Part shown: positions 8,804 through 16,913 of the stretch, in pieces
How the letters are laid out: every line of letters starts with the position of its first letter
Position numbering within the stretch: position 1 is the first letter of the stretch
Origin: Candidatus Hermodarchaeota archaeon
Lineage (GTDB): Archaea > Asgardarchaeota > Hermodarchaeia > Hermodarchaeales > Hermodarchaeaceae
DNA: 52,569 nt
Assembly (NCBI GenBank): GCA_016840185.1
Contig: JAEOSV010000122.1
Span: 1-52,569, forward strand
Direction: 5' to 3'
Translations under genes and position numbers: made by a program
The notes under the pieces: generated by a model
Seen by the model: only the letters and a program-made list of their open reading frames with translations
Databases searched by the model: none
What the model was told of the DNA's origin: nothing

Positions 8804-8818
8804 AAGCCTTAAAGGCTT
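8804..8818. promoter_or_regulatory. Palindromic divergent promoter/operator
   Basis: AAGCCTT-A-AAGGCTT is a perfect 7-base-arm palindrome with a TTAAAG core that could act as a TATA box in both directions. It lies 32 bases from the ferredoxin/AOR 2 operon start and 50 bases from the SsnA-like start, so one site could drive or repress both. Confidence 0.45.
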
Positions 8819-8867
8819 ACTCGATTACCATAATCACCCATTACTGGTTTGTTTGGAGTGTATAGAT

Positions 8868-10199
8868 ATGCGAACTTTGATAAAAAACGCAATAATTGTC
8901 ACGATGGACGCGCAACGTCGCGTTCTGAAGGATTCAGATCTGCTAATTGACGACTCGAAAATTGTGGCAATTGGAAGCAATATCAAAGAGTCTGCTGACC
9001 ACGTGATTGATGGAACGGGAAGAATGGTTCTGCCTGGTTTCATCTGTGGACACACTCATTTGTATGGGATTATGCTCCGGGGGGCCCCATTGGATATCAA
9101 GCCAACGACCGATTTTCTTCAGATTCTGGATCGAATTTGGTGGAAAGTAGATTCAGCATTTGTCAATGAGGATGCATATGCAAGTGCCTTAGCATCTTGT
9201 TACGAGTTCATACGTAGCGGGACTACCTGCTTTGCTGATACGTATTCAGGTCCAGGGTCCATTGAAGGCGTGTTAGATGCCATAGCTAAAGGCGTTACTC
9301 GGACCGGAATGCGAGGAATTCTAGCCTTTGAGGCCACAGAAAGAAACTCCAAAGAAGAAGGCGAACGGGGTCTCAAAGAAAATGTTCGATTTATCAAAAA
9401 ACTCCGAAAAACTCCAAACCCCCTTCTCTACGGTATGTACAGTCTACATGCTTCGTTTACCCTAAGTGATGAATTAATTCAAAAAACACGAGAACAGGCA
9501 GATAAACTCCCAGCTCCGCTCACCATTCACACAAGTGAGGGGCTCATTGATCTATATCACAACATCGAACGATATGACAAACGCACCGTTGAACGTCTTT
9601 TTGATCTCGGAGTGCTTGGACCGGACGTAGTTCTAGCCCATTGCGTTCATGTAAATCACGATGAATTAGAGTTAATCAAAGGAAGCGGAGCTACAGTTGC
9701 TCATAATCCAATGAGTAACATGAACAACGCCGTCGGAGTTAGCCCAGTGAAGGAAATGTACGAGCTAGAGATACCGGTATGTTTAGGTAACGACGGATTC
9801 ATTTTTGACGCGATAGAGAATATCCGCACAGCATATCTCATTCATAAAGTGCATCACCTTGATACACGGGTTACCACCCCCCAACAGATCATCGAGATGG
9901 CAACAATTAATGGCGCTCAAGTTTATGGTCTTGGGGACCAACTTGGATCCCTCGAGCCCGGAAAACAAGCCGATATCGTAATGCTCCACCCCAATCCCCG
10001 TGTAACCCCGATTTTGCCTAATGGAGTCTATGGCTATATTGTCTATGGCTGTACTGCTCATGATGTTGAACATGTGTTCGTGAATGGCAAACAGGTTGTC
10101 GAAAACCATCAAGTCATCTCTGTAAAATCGTCAGTGGTCGAAAAGGCACTTGAGCGGGTCGTACCTACCTTATGGGAAAAACTTGGAATAACTATCTAA
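8868..10199 (+). CDS. SsnA-like amidohydrolase (ATZ/TRZ, metal-dependent)
   Basis: The frame opens at 8793, but the family start is the ATG at 8868 (MRTLIKNAIIVTMD), preceded by GGAG; that gives 443 residues. Metal ligands of the amidohydrolase fold are visible: GHTHLY, the His of IHTSEG, AHCVHV and the Asp of LGNDGF. As I recall E. coli SsnA, segments such as LPGF/ICxHxH, FLxxLxxxWWxxD, FExTxRN and SNMNNxVG are shared, so I place it nearer SsnA than generic cytosine or SAH deaminases. SsnA acts in anaerobic purine breakdown. It is divergent from the AOR 2 operon across a palindromic promoter and convergent with MoaD copy 2. Exact substrate unknown. Confidence 0.85.
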   Translation: MRTLIKNAIIVTMDAQRRVLKDSDLLIDDSKIVAIGSNIKESADHVIDGTGRMVLPGFICGHTHLYGIMLRGAPLDIKPTTDFLQILDRIWWKVDSAFVNEDAYASALASCYEFIRSGTTCFADTYSGPGSIEGVLDAIAKGVTRTGMRGILAFEATERNSKEEGERGLKENVRFIKKLRKTPNPLLYGMYSLHASFTLSDELIQKTREQADKLPAPLTIHTSEGLIDLYHNIERYDKRTVERLFDLGVLGPDVVLAHCVHVNHDELELIKGSGATVAHNPMSNMNNAVGVSPVKEMYELEIPVCLGNDGFIFDAIENIRTAYLIHKVHHLDTRVTTPQQIIEMATINGAQVYGLGDQLGSLEPGKQADIVMLHPNPRVTPILPNGVYGYIVYGCTAHDVEHVFVNGKQVVENHQVISVKSSVVEKALERVVPTLWEKLGITI

Positions 10200-10207
10200 T
10201 GAAGATA

Positions 10208-10489
10208 CTATCCACCGGCCACGGGTGGAAATAGCGCAATGACATCCCCATCTGAAAGGGGAGTATTAAGACCCTGTAAGACATGAAGCCCACGACCATT
10301 TACAAGGACCTTAATATAACGACGCAGTTGACCTTCATCATCAAAAACTGTGTTAGAGAATTTTGTGCCCTGCTCTTCACAGAGTTGGTTTAAGAGATCT
10401 AGCACTGTCCGTCCTTTGAAATTTACAGTGAGTTGATGAAAACCGAATTGGTCAGTAAATGGTCCGATTGTACGGACGACAACATGCAT
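10208..10489 (-). CDS. MoaD/ThiS-family sulfur-carrier-like protein (copy 2)
   Basis: 93 residues, beta-grasp pattern, ending in PPVAGG with the family's terminal diglycine. It is similar to copy 1 at 4842-5129 in the segments RRYIKVLVNGRG, LQGLNTPLSDGD and FPP. It stands alone between two amidohydrolase genes and is divergent from the second. Two copies beside two AORs suggest dedicated sulfur carriers for tungstopterin synthesis, or a non-cofactor role in the pathway. No E1-like (MoeB/ThiF) partner is in the window. Confidence 0.82.
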   Translation of the reverse strand: MHVVVRTIGPFTDQFGFHQLTVNFKGRTVLDLLNQLCEEQGTKFSNTVFDDEGQLRRYIKVLVNGRGLHVLQGLNTPLSDGDVIALFPPVAGG

Positions 10490-10549
10490 AACACGAGTTC
10501 TTCATGCACTGTTCAAAAACCTGCTGGTATCCTTATTCAGTGATAAGCC

Positions 10550-10567
10550 CAATCCTTAAGAAGATTG
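10550..10567. promoter_or_regulatory. Inverted repeat around a TATA-like core, amidohydrolase 2 promoter region
   Basis: CAATC and GATTG flank CTTAAGAA about 30 bases before the ATG at 10594. The position suits a TATA box, and the symmetry and CCTTAA core resemble the palindrome at 8804-8818. Weak by itself. Confidence 0.3.
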
Positions 10568-10593
10568 AAATTGCTAGCTCAGTGCTGATTCCG

Positions 10594-11985
10594 ATGGCAG
10601 ACTTGATTATTGATGGGGCAACCGTCATTACAGTGGATCCACAACGTCGAATTATTTCTGATGGCGCCGTGGTTGTTGAAAATCAACGAATTATTGCTGT
10701 TGGAAAATCCCATGAAATCAAACAGCAATACAATGCGGACACCCGAATTCCGGGAAGAAATAAGATACTCATCCCTGGACTTATTGATTGTCATGTGCAT
10801 CTTGCTCAGGCACTTATTCGTGGTACAGCTGATGATGTGGATCTTATCCCTTGGCTTCGTGATTATGTCTGGGTTCTGCAGGGGAATTTCACTCCTGATG
10901 ATGGGAAGGCTAGTGCTGAACTGTGTATTGCTGAGATGCTGAAATCGGGTACAACGAGTTTTCTCGAAAGTATGATTCACAAACGTTATGGTTTAGATGG
11001 GATTGCCAAAGTCGTTGAGAAATCGGGTATTCGCGGTTGCTTGTCAAAACTTTTCATGGATTGGACTGGTTATGCAGATGAAGAATCCATTATGTATGAG
11101 GGGATGATTGAGGATCCGGAAGAGTGTATTGCGGAAACGTTATCAATGCATAGTAAATGGCAGGGAGCAGCGGATGGAAGGGTGTTTATTTGGTGGGGGG
11201 CTCGGACTCCCGGTGCGGTAAGTCCAGAGTTGTATCGTCGGGTTGCGGATTTGGCTCGGAAGCGTCATATGGGGATTACCATGCATCTTGGTGAAGTGAA
11301 AGAGGATGTAGAATACACGAAAGCCCAATTTAATCAGCTTCCAGCGGAGTTTGCCCAAGATGTTGGGATGATGGGTGAAAACGTTGTGCTAGTGCATGGT
11401 GTTTGGATTAGTCCTGAAGAGTTCCCAATTTATGCTGAGACAGGTACTCACATGTGTCATTGCCCTGCTAGTAATTCTAAACTGGCCTCGGGAATCGCTC
11501 TAATTCCGGAAATGATTGGTGCAGGAATTAACGTCTGTTTGGGCTGTGATGGTGGACCGAGTAATAATGCTTACGATATGTTCCGAGAGATGTTTCTTGC
11601 CGCAGTTATCCACAAAGCACGAACCTTAGACCCCTTGACAATGCCCGCTGAATCAGTTTTAGAAATGGCAACAATCAATGGTGCCAAAGCCATTGGTCTT
11701 GAAAAGGAAATCGGAAGTATTGAAGTGGGAAAGAAAGCGGACTTGGTTCTTGTAGATACGACTCAGTTGAATCTTGCACCTACCTACAATCCAGTGAGTA
11801 ACATTATCTACGCTGCAAATGGTTTCAACGTACACACTACAATTGTCAATGGACAAATCCTCGTCCATGAAGGAAAATTACTAACCTTAGATGAAGAGAA
11901 AGTCATTGAAAATGCCAGAGAACGAGGAAAGCAACTAGTGGAACGCGCAGACGTGAAAATTAAAAGTCGATGGCAAAGAGATTAA
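10594..11985 (+). CDS. ATZ/TRZ-family amidohydrolase (deaminase/ring-opening hydrolase)
   Basis: The open frame begins at 10504, but the homologous part starts at the ATG at 10594 (MADLIIDGATVIT), giving 463 residues. Metal-binding motifs are DCHVHLAQ, MHLGEV, LVHGVW and LGCDGGPSNN. The family includes SAH/MTA deaminase, guanine deaminase and s-triazine hydrolases; residues alone do not choose among them. It precedes the first carbamoyltransferase by 44 bases on the same strand, so the pair may release and then process a carbamoylated or amino product of a nucleobase. It is clearly different from the SsnA-like enzyme at 8868. Confidence 0.85.
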   Translation: MADLIIDGATVITVDPQRRIISDGAVVVENQRIIAVGKSHEIKQQYNADTRIPGRNKILIPGLIDCHVHLAQALIRGTADDVDLIPWLRDYVWVLQGNFTPDDGKASAELCIAEMLKSGTTSFLESMIHKRYGLDGIAKVVEKSGIRGCLSKLFMDWTGYADEESIMYEGMIEDPEECIAETLSMHSKWQGAADGRVFIWWGARTPGAVSPELYRRVADLARKRHMGITMHLGEVKEDVEYTKAQFNQLPAEFAQDVGMMGENVVLVHGVWISPEEFPIYAETGTHMCHCPASNSKLASGIALIPEMIGAGINVCLGCDGGPSNNAYDMFREMFLAAVIHKARTLDPLTMPAESVLEMATINGAKAIGLEKEIGSIEVGKKADLVLVDTTQLNLAPTYNPVSNIIYAANGFNVHTTIVNGQILVHEGKLLTLDEEKVIENARERGKQLVERADVKIKSRWQRD

Positions 11986-12029
11986 AGGCGCATTCAGATT
12001 TATTCGCAGTTAATTGAGGTGACTCTAAA

Positions 12030-13097
12030 ATGGGTGCAGATATAGTTGGTAAGTACCATGGCCGTGACTGGTTGACTATCCAAGAATGGAGCCAAGAAGA
12101 GCTTCAAACAATGATTGATGCAGCAATCAATATTAAGAAGCTCCAAAAAGCTCGGAAACCCCATGATTATCTTTTTCGCCAAACGTTGTTCATGATATTT
12201 TTCAATCGATCTCTACGCACGCGTAACTCCTTTGAGGCAGGAATGACCCAAATGGGTGGCCACGCCCACTTCCTTTCTCCGCAGGATGTTTACCGCCCAG
12301 CTTTGCCAGACGATGAAGAAGCATATACTAGCGAACGAATTTCCGATGTAGCACGAGTCCTTGCTCGAATGGGAGATGCCATCGCTATTCGAATCTACGG
12401 TTCACATGCGAGTTGGATTTATGGTCGTGGCCATCGCGTTCTCCGAGAATTTGCCAAATGGTCTGATGTTCCTCTTATCAACATGGAGGATGATGTTTAC
12501 CATCCCTGTCAAGCCATGGCTGATATGCAGGCGATTCAAGAACACTCGCCGAAGGTTCAAGGGAAGAAGTTTGTGATGAGTTGGGCCTACAGCCCAAGCA
12601 TGAAAAAACCCCTCGCCGTCCCCCAAAGCGGGGTTCTGATGGGGACCAAATGGGGGATGGACACTGTGCTTGCACACCCCAAGGGCTTTGAATTGGACCC
12701 CAAAATCATTGAAATGTGTGAAAAAAACGTAGCTGAATATGGGGGTTCCTTTGAAATCACCAATGACATAGAAGAAGCCTTTACTGGTGCACATTATGTC
12801 TATCCGAAATGCTGGACAAGTAAGCATCACATTCCACCCATTGCCCCTGCAGAAGACTGGGACGGGTGTCAGAAGCTATTTGACGCCAATAAGGATTGGA
12901 TAGCTACGCCAGAGAAAATGGATCTTGGGGTAAAAGATGTCAAATACATGCATTGTTTACCCGCAGATCGTGGCTTCGAAGTAACCGATGAAGTACTTGA
13001 TGGGAAATGGAGTATTGCCTTTGATGAAGCAGAGAACCGACTTCACACTCAGAAAGCCATAATGGCGGCGATTATGGGTGAACCAGAGAAGCAGTAA
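12030..13097 (+). CDS. YgeW/acetylornithine-type carbamoyltransferase (copy 1)
   Basis: 355 residues. Carbamoyl-phosphate motifs are present in variant form: NRSLRTRNSF (STRTR position), HPCQAMAD and MHCLPAD. The stretch WAYSPSMKKPLAVPQ followed by MDTVLAHPKG matches the style of YgeW-type knotted carbamoyltransferases, while the C-terminal FDEAENRLHTQKAIMAAI resembles N-acetylornithine carbamoyltransferase. A long loop after GGHAHFL is also a feature of the knotted subgroup. In YgeW pathways the enzyme works catabolically, yielding carbamoyl phosphate. A GAGGTG ribosome site precedes the ATG. Ornithine carbamoyltransferase is the main alternative, but the sequence lacks a clear ornithine SMG loop. 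Confidence 0.82.
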   Translation: MGADIVGKYHGRDWLTIQEWSQEELQTMIDAAINIKKLQKARKPHDYLFRQTLFMIFFNRSLRTRNSFEAGMTQMGGHAHFLSPQDVYRPALPDDEEAYTSERISDVARVLARMGDAIAIRIYGSHASWIYGRGHRVLREFAKWSDVPLINMEDDVYHPCQAMADMQAIQEHSPKVQGKKFVMSWAYSPSMKKPLAVPQSGVLMGTKWGMDTVLAHPKGFELDPKIIEMCEKNVAEYGGSFEITNDIEEAFTGAHYVYPKCWTSKHHIPPIAPAEDWDGCQKLFDANKDWIATPEKMDLGVKDVKYMHCLPADRGFEVTDEVLDGKWSIAFDEAENRLHTQKAIMAAIMGEPEKQ

Positions 13098-13106
13098 TCC
13101 ATGTGC

Positions 13107-14132
13107 TTAGAGCAAGTTCTCATCGTTCATGACAAGAGAGAGCAGCCCTTTTTGAAGATGCAGACGATTCTCAGCCTGGTCGAAGATAACACTTTGCGGA
13201 CTATCAACAACCTCATCTGTCGCTTCTTCACCCCGAAAGACAGGAAGGCAATGCATATAGATCGCGTCCTTACTGGCTAAATCCATTAATTCCTTGTTGC
13301 AGATCCAGTCGCGGTGTTGCTCATGGAGCTGAGCTTCCGTCTCCTCACCCCATTTATCGATACCAACCGCTGAACATTCTGCACTCATCCATGACCGAGG
13401 ATAGACAACATGGGCGCCTGAATAGCCTTCTTTAACATCATTTGTGATCGAAAATCCGCCTCCAGATTCGTTGGCGTTTTGATGGCACCATTCCATGACT
13501 TCGGCGTCTAACTCAAAACCAGGTGGATGTGCGAGAGTAACGTCCATTCCGAATCGAGTAGCAGTCATAATAGCACTTTGCACACTGCACCAAGACCTAG
13601 AATGGCGACTATAAGCCCATGAGAAAAGGAACTTCTTCCCTTGGATATTGGGAAAGTTTTCTTGCACGGTCATGAGATCTGTGAGTGACTGGCAAGGATG
13701 GAATTTATCATCGGCCATATTGATAATGGGAACATCAGACCACTTGGCATAATCACGGAGAACCTGATTTCCTCGCCCGTAAACGTATCCAACGGCTTTT
13801 TCGAGGATTCGAATACCGATTCCATGACCATAACGAGCCAGCGTATTGGCGGTGTCTTTTACACTTTCACCTTCTCCAAGGCGCATAGCCCCAGGTTCAA
13901 GAAATTGTGCATGCCCACCAAGTTCTGTTAGCGCTGTTTCGAAACTAGCACGAGTTCTCGTACTTGTGTTGTAGAACAGCATGAAAAAGGTTTTATCAGA
14001 TAGAAGGTGGGGAGAGTTTCCTGCCTTTGTCTTTTTCTTCAGGTCTTTCGAAAATTTAAGAACCGCTTCTAGTTCTTCACGGGTCCACTCTTGGGTGGTT
14101 ATCATATCTCTGCCACGAAGATCCATTTTCAT
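13107..14132 (-). CDS. YgeW/acetylornithine-type carbamoyltransferase (copy 2)
   Basis: The open frame reaches 14171, but homology begins around the ATGs at 14132/14126 (MKMDLRGRDMITTQEW); I use 14132, giving 341 residues. Motifs: canonical STRTRASF, HPCQSLTD and MHCLPVFRG. The knot-region counterpart of copy 1 is WAYSRHSRSWCSVQS, so the substrate loop differs. The C-terminus FDQAENRLHLQKGLLS follows the acetylornithine type. It is convergent with copy 1, nine bases apart, and divergent from tatD. Two unlike carbamoyltransferases side by side suggest two carbamoylated intermediates, or one catabolic and one biosynthetic enzyme. Confidence 0.82.
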   Translation of the reverse strand: MKMDLRGRDMITTQEWTREELEAVLKFSKDLKKKTKAGNSPHLLSDKTFFMLFYNTSTRTRASFETALTELGGHAQFLEPGAMRLGEGESVKDTANTLARYGHGIGIRILEKAVGYVYGRGNQVLRDYAKWSDVPIINMADDKFHPCQSLTDLMTVQENFPNIQGKKFLFSWAYSRHSRSWCSVQSAIMTATRFGMDVTLAHPPGFELDAEVMEWCHQNANESGGGFSITNDVKEGYSGAHVVYPRSWMSAECSAVGIDKWGEETEAQLHEQHRDWICNKELMDLASKDAIYMHCLPVFRGEEATDEVVDSPQSVIFDQAENRLHLQKGLLSLVMNDENLL

Positions 14133-14218
14133 CAGCTTTGGAGTCTTATTATGTGGATGCGGTGGAGCCAAAACCTTTTGAAGCTTTCGAGAAGACGCTA
14201 TCGGGAAGGGATTTCATC

Positions 14219-14989
14219 ATGAGGTTTTTTGATACGCATTCGCATTTGGAAATGCCGCGGCTTTACCCGAAGGCTGATGTGATTGTTCGTCGTGCTAAAG
14301 AAGCAGGGATTATTGGAGTTGTAGTGAGTGCTATCGAGCCGAAGTTTTATCCGAAGGCATTAGATTTGAAAAAGCGATTTCCTGATTTCATTTGGCCAAC
14401 CTTTGGCTTACATCCTCCAAGGGCAACGCCACAGATGGTAAAACGCACGATTGAAGCTATTTACGCTTATCAAGAAGATATCGTAGCAATTGGGGAAGTG
14501 GGACTGGATTATCATTGGATAAAAGATGCGAAAGAGCGAGAATATCAAAAAAGTTCGTTTATCGAATTTATTCACTTAGCTGATGAGTTGAATCTCCCAT
14601 TAGTTGTACATTCTCGTGATGCAGAATCTGATGCCATGCAAATATTGCAGGATGAGAAGATGTTCGATGTTCAATTGCATTGTTTTAACAACCCCGAACA
14701 TGTTCTACGAGCAGCAGATCAGCGGTTTTTCATGAGTGTACCGACAAGTGTAGTGTCGCGCCAACGGATGCAACGTATTGCAAAATCGATGCCTTTGGCA
14801 AATATGCTCTTGGAAACTGATGCCCCGTATCTGTCTCCGGTTCCTGGGCGTACAAATGAACCTTCAAATCTTCCTCAGGCAGCTTCGAAGATTGCTGAGC
14901 TCAAAGGTACAACTACTGAAGTGGTTGCCTCAGCAACAACAAGTAATGCTTTGAATTTCTTACATTTGCAGCATGTCTACCAAGAATGA
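14219..14989 (+). CDS. TatD-family metal-dependent hydrolase
   Basis: The frame opens at 14138, but the family N-terminus is the ATG at 14219 (MRFFDTHSHLEMP), preceded by GGGAAGG; 256 residues. Motifs: HTHSH, the Glu of GEVGLDYH, VVHSRDA, LHCFNN and LETDAPYLSP, which together give the two-metal site. TatD proteins are nucleases/hydrolases of the amidohydrolase superfamily involved in DNA repair or RNA trimming. Given the neighbouring amidohydrolases, a small-molecule substrate cannot be excluded, but the motif set is ordinary TatD. Confidence 0.88.
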   Translation: MRFFDTHSHLEMPRLYPKADVIVRRAKEAGIIGVVVSAIEPKFYPKALDLKKRFPDFIWPTFGLHPPRATPQMVKRTIEAIYAYQEDIVAIGEVGLDYHWIKDAKEREYQKSSFIEFIHLADELNLPLVVHSRDAESDAMQILQDEKMFDVQLHCFNNPEHVLRAADQRFFMSVPTSVVSRQRMQRIAKSMPLANMLLETDAPYLSPVPGRTNEPSNLPQAASKIAELKGTTTEVVASATTSNALNFLHLQHVYQE

Positions 14990-15015
14990 GCTGTTCGAGA
15001 AGTGTTGTTGATGCA

Positions 15016-16842
15016 CTATCGAACTGTTAGAGTTTTACTAATGTTTCGAGGATAATCTGGGTCAATATTCTTGTAGGTCGCAAGGTGGTAGGCTATGAGT
15101 TGAAGTGGAATTGCTTGAAGTATAGGGCTTAGGTATTGACTGGATTTCGGAACTTCGAGAAAATCATCCTCGTTTACATAACGGCGAAGGAGTGGGTGTT
15201 CTTCACCTATGGCTATAATGCGAGCGCCGCGACATTCCACCTCCGCTAAATGATTCACGATGTGTTCAGCGTCGTTGGGGGCTATTGAAAAAACGATAGG
15301 ATACCCCTCATCGACAATGCTAAGTGGACCATGTTTGAACTCGCTGGAATACATACCATCAGCAACGATGTAGCAGACTTCTTTAATTTTTAGAGCCCCT
15401 TCAAGGGCAACTCCATGAGTTAGCCCATGACCAAGAACATAGAAGTGAGAATAGTTTGATAGGTAAGGGGCAAGCGCTCGGGCTTTCAAAGTGGTTGTTG
15501 AGATTGTTTCGTCAATAAGGGAAGGAAGTTTGGTTTTGAGGTCATTGATTATGGAGGCGGCAACGCGTGGTTTGATGACGCCTTTCTTTTCACCAGTTTT
15601 TGTTGCTAGGAAATTGAATAGAGTTACTTGGCTGGTGTAAGTCTTGGTAGCGGGCACGCTGATTTCAAACCCCGATCCGATAGGGAGATAGAGATCACTA
15701 AGGTGGGTAAGTGTTGAGCCCAATACATTTACCACACTAAGGATTTTCACGTTGTGTTTTCGTGCATGATGAACCACATCTATGACATCTTTCGTTTCGC
15801 CACTTTGACTTACACAAACAATTACGTCATTTTCACCAATGGATTCACCATAGAGAGAATTGAATTGTCCCCCAATAACTGGAACAGCAGCAATGTTGGC
15901 TAAATCATTGAAGTAGTAGCTTCCAACAACGGTAGCATGAAAACTAGAACCACACGCAACAAAAAAGACTCGTTCGGCTGCAATGAGAATGTCAATAAAC
16001 TGGCTGATATAGGGTTCACGGATGGCACTGAAAAGTGTCCTCGTTGCACTCACTTGTTCGTGGATTTCCTTCAGCATGAAATGAGGATATCCACCTTTCT
16101 GGGCAACGCGAATATCTGCATCAGATGTGTAGGGCTTCCGTTCAACTATTGAACCATCTGAAATTTTACGAATTTCAAGTGTTTCGGGTGTAAGGATAAT
16201 CATTTCGCCATCGAGGATGTTAACAATTTCTCTGGTGACGGGTAGAATGCTGGGAAGATCACTACTCACACAGGTTTCACCATCACCGATTCCTGCAAAA
16301 AGGCTAGAGCCCATTTTAACTGCATAGACTTTATCGTCATCCTTATGCATCACGGCAAAGGCGTAATCTCCCTTTAGATCCGTGCAACCTTTTCTAATCG
16401 CTTCAATCATATCTCCTGATTGGTCATAATATCTTTCAACCGCGTGAACACAGATCTCACCATCATTCATGCTTCGAACTTTGTGTCCTTCTTCGATGTA
16501 TTGTTCGCGGAGTGGAAGAAAATTCAAGATATTTCCGTTGTGTGCAGCACAGAGGTCTTCGTCACAATCAAGATGCGGCTGAGCGTTGAGTTTGCTCGGA
16601 GCACCAAATGTTGCCCATCGAAGTTGTGCGATTCCTTTTGATCCTCGCATTTCGTGAAGTCGAAGTTTTTCAGCAACTTCATCAAACTTTCCTTTGTCTT
16701 TACGAAGGTGAATGTGTTTCTTGTTAACTGTAGCTATGCCGACGGTGTCATAACCTCTGTAGGTCAGTTTCTCAGCACATTCGACGAGGATTTCGCCGAT
16801 ATCGTTTCGTTTGTTACTGGTGATTGCGAATATGCCGCACAC
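15016..16842 (-). CDS. glmS: Glutamine-fructose-6-phosphate aminotransferase
   Basis: 608 residues, full length. The start is GTG followed directly by the catalytic Cys (CGIFAI), with an AAGGAGC ribosome site upstream. The N-terminal class II glutamine amidotransferase domain (LTYRGYDTVG, QLRWATFGAPS, AHNGNI) is followed by two SIS sugar-isomerase domains (FVACGSSFHA near residue 295, CVSQSGETKDV near 340, EFKHGPLS near 475) and the typical PRNISKTLTVR end. It makes glucosamine-6-phosphate for surface glycans and amino sugars. It follows threonine synthase by 71 bases on the same strand. Confidence 0.95.
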   Translation of the reverse strand: MCGIFAITSNKRNDIGEILVECAEKLTYRGYDTVGIATVNKKHIHLRKDKGKFDEVAEKLRLHEMRGSKGIAQLRWATFGAPSKLNAQPHLDCDEDLCAAHNGNILNFLPLREQYIEEGHKVRSMNDGEICVHAVERYYDQSGDMIEAIRKGCTDLKGDYAFAVMHKDDDKVYAVKMGSSLFAGIGDGETCVSSDLPSILPVTREIVNILDGEMIILTPETLEIRKISDGSIVERKPYTSDADIRVAQKGGYPHFMLKEIHEQVSATRTLFSAIREPYISQFIDILIAAERVFFVACGSSFHATVVGSYYFNDLANIAAVPVIGGQFNSLYGESIGENDVIVCVSQSGETKDVIDVVHHARKHNVKILSVVNVLGSTLTHLSDLYLPIGSGFEISVPATKTYTSQVTLFNFLATKTGEKKGVIKPRVAASIINDLKTKLPSLIDETISTTTLKARALAPYLSNYSHFYVLGHGLTHGVALEGALKIKEVCYIVADGMYSSEFKHGPLSIVDEGYPIVFSIAPNDAEHIVNHLAEVECRGARIIAIGEEHPLLRRYVNEDDFLEVPKSSQYLSPILQAIPLQLIAYHLATYKNIDPDYPRNISKTLTVR

Positions 16843-16913
16843 ACAAGTTCGCTCCTTATAATAGGCTTCACAGGGAAAAATCGTTTAACTGTGTTTCGTT
16901 GTTACATCCTTTG

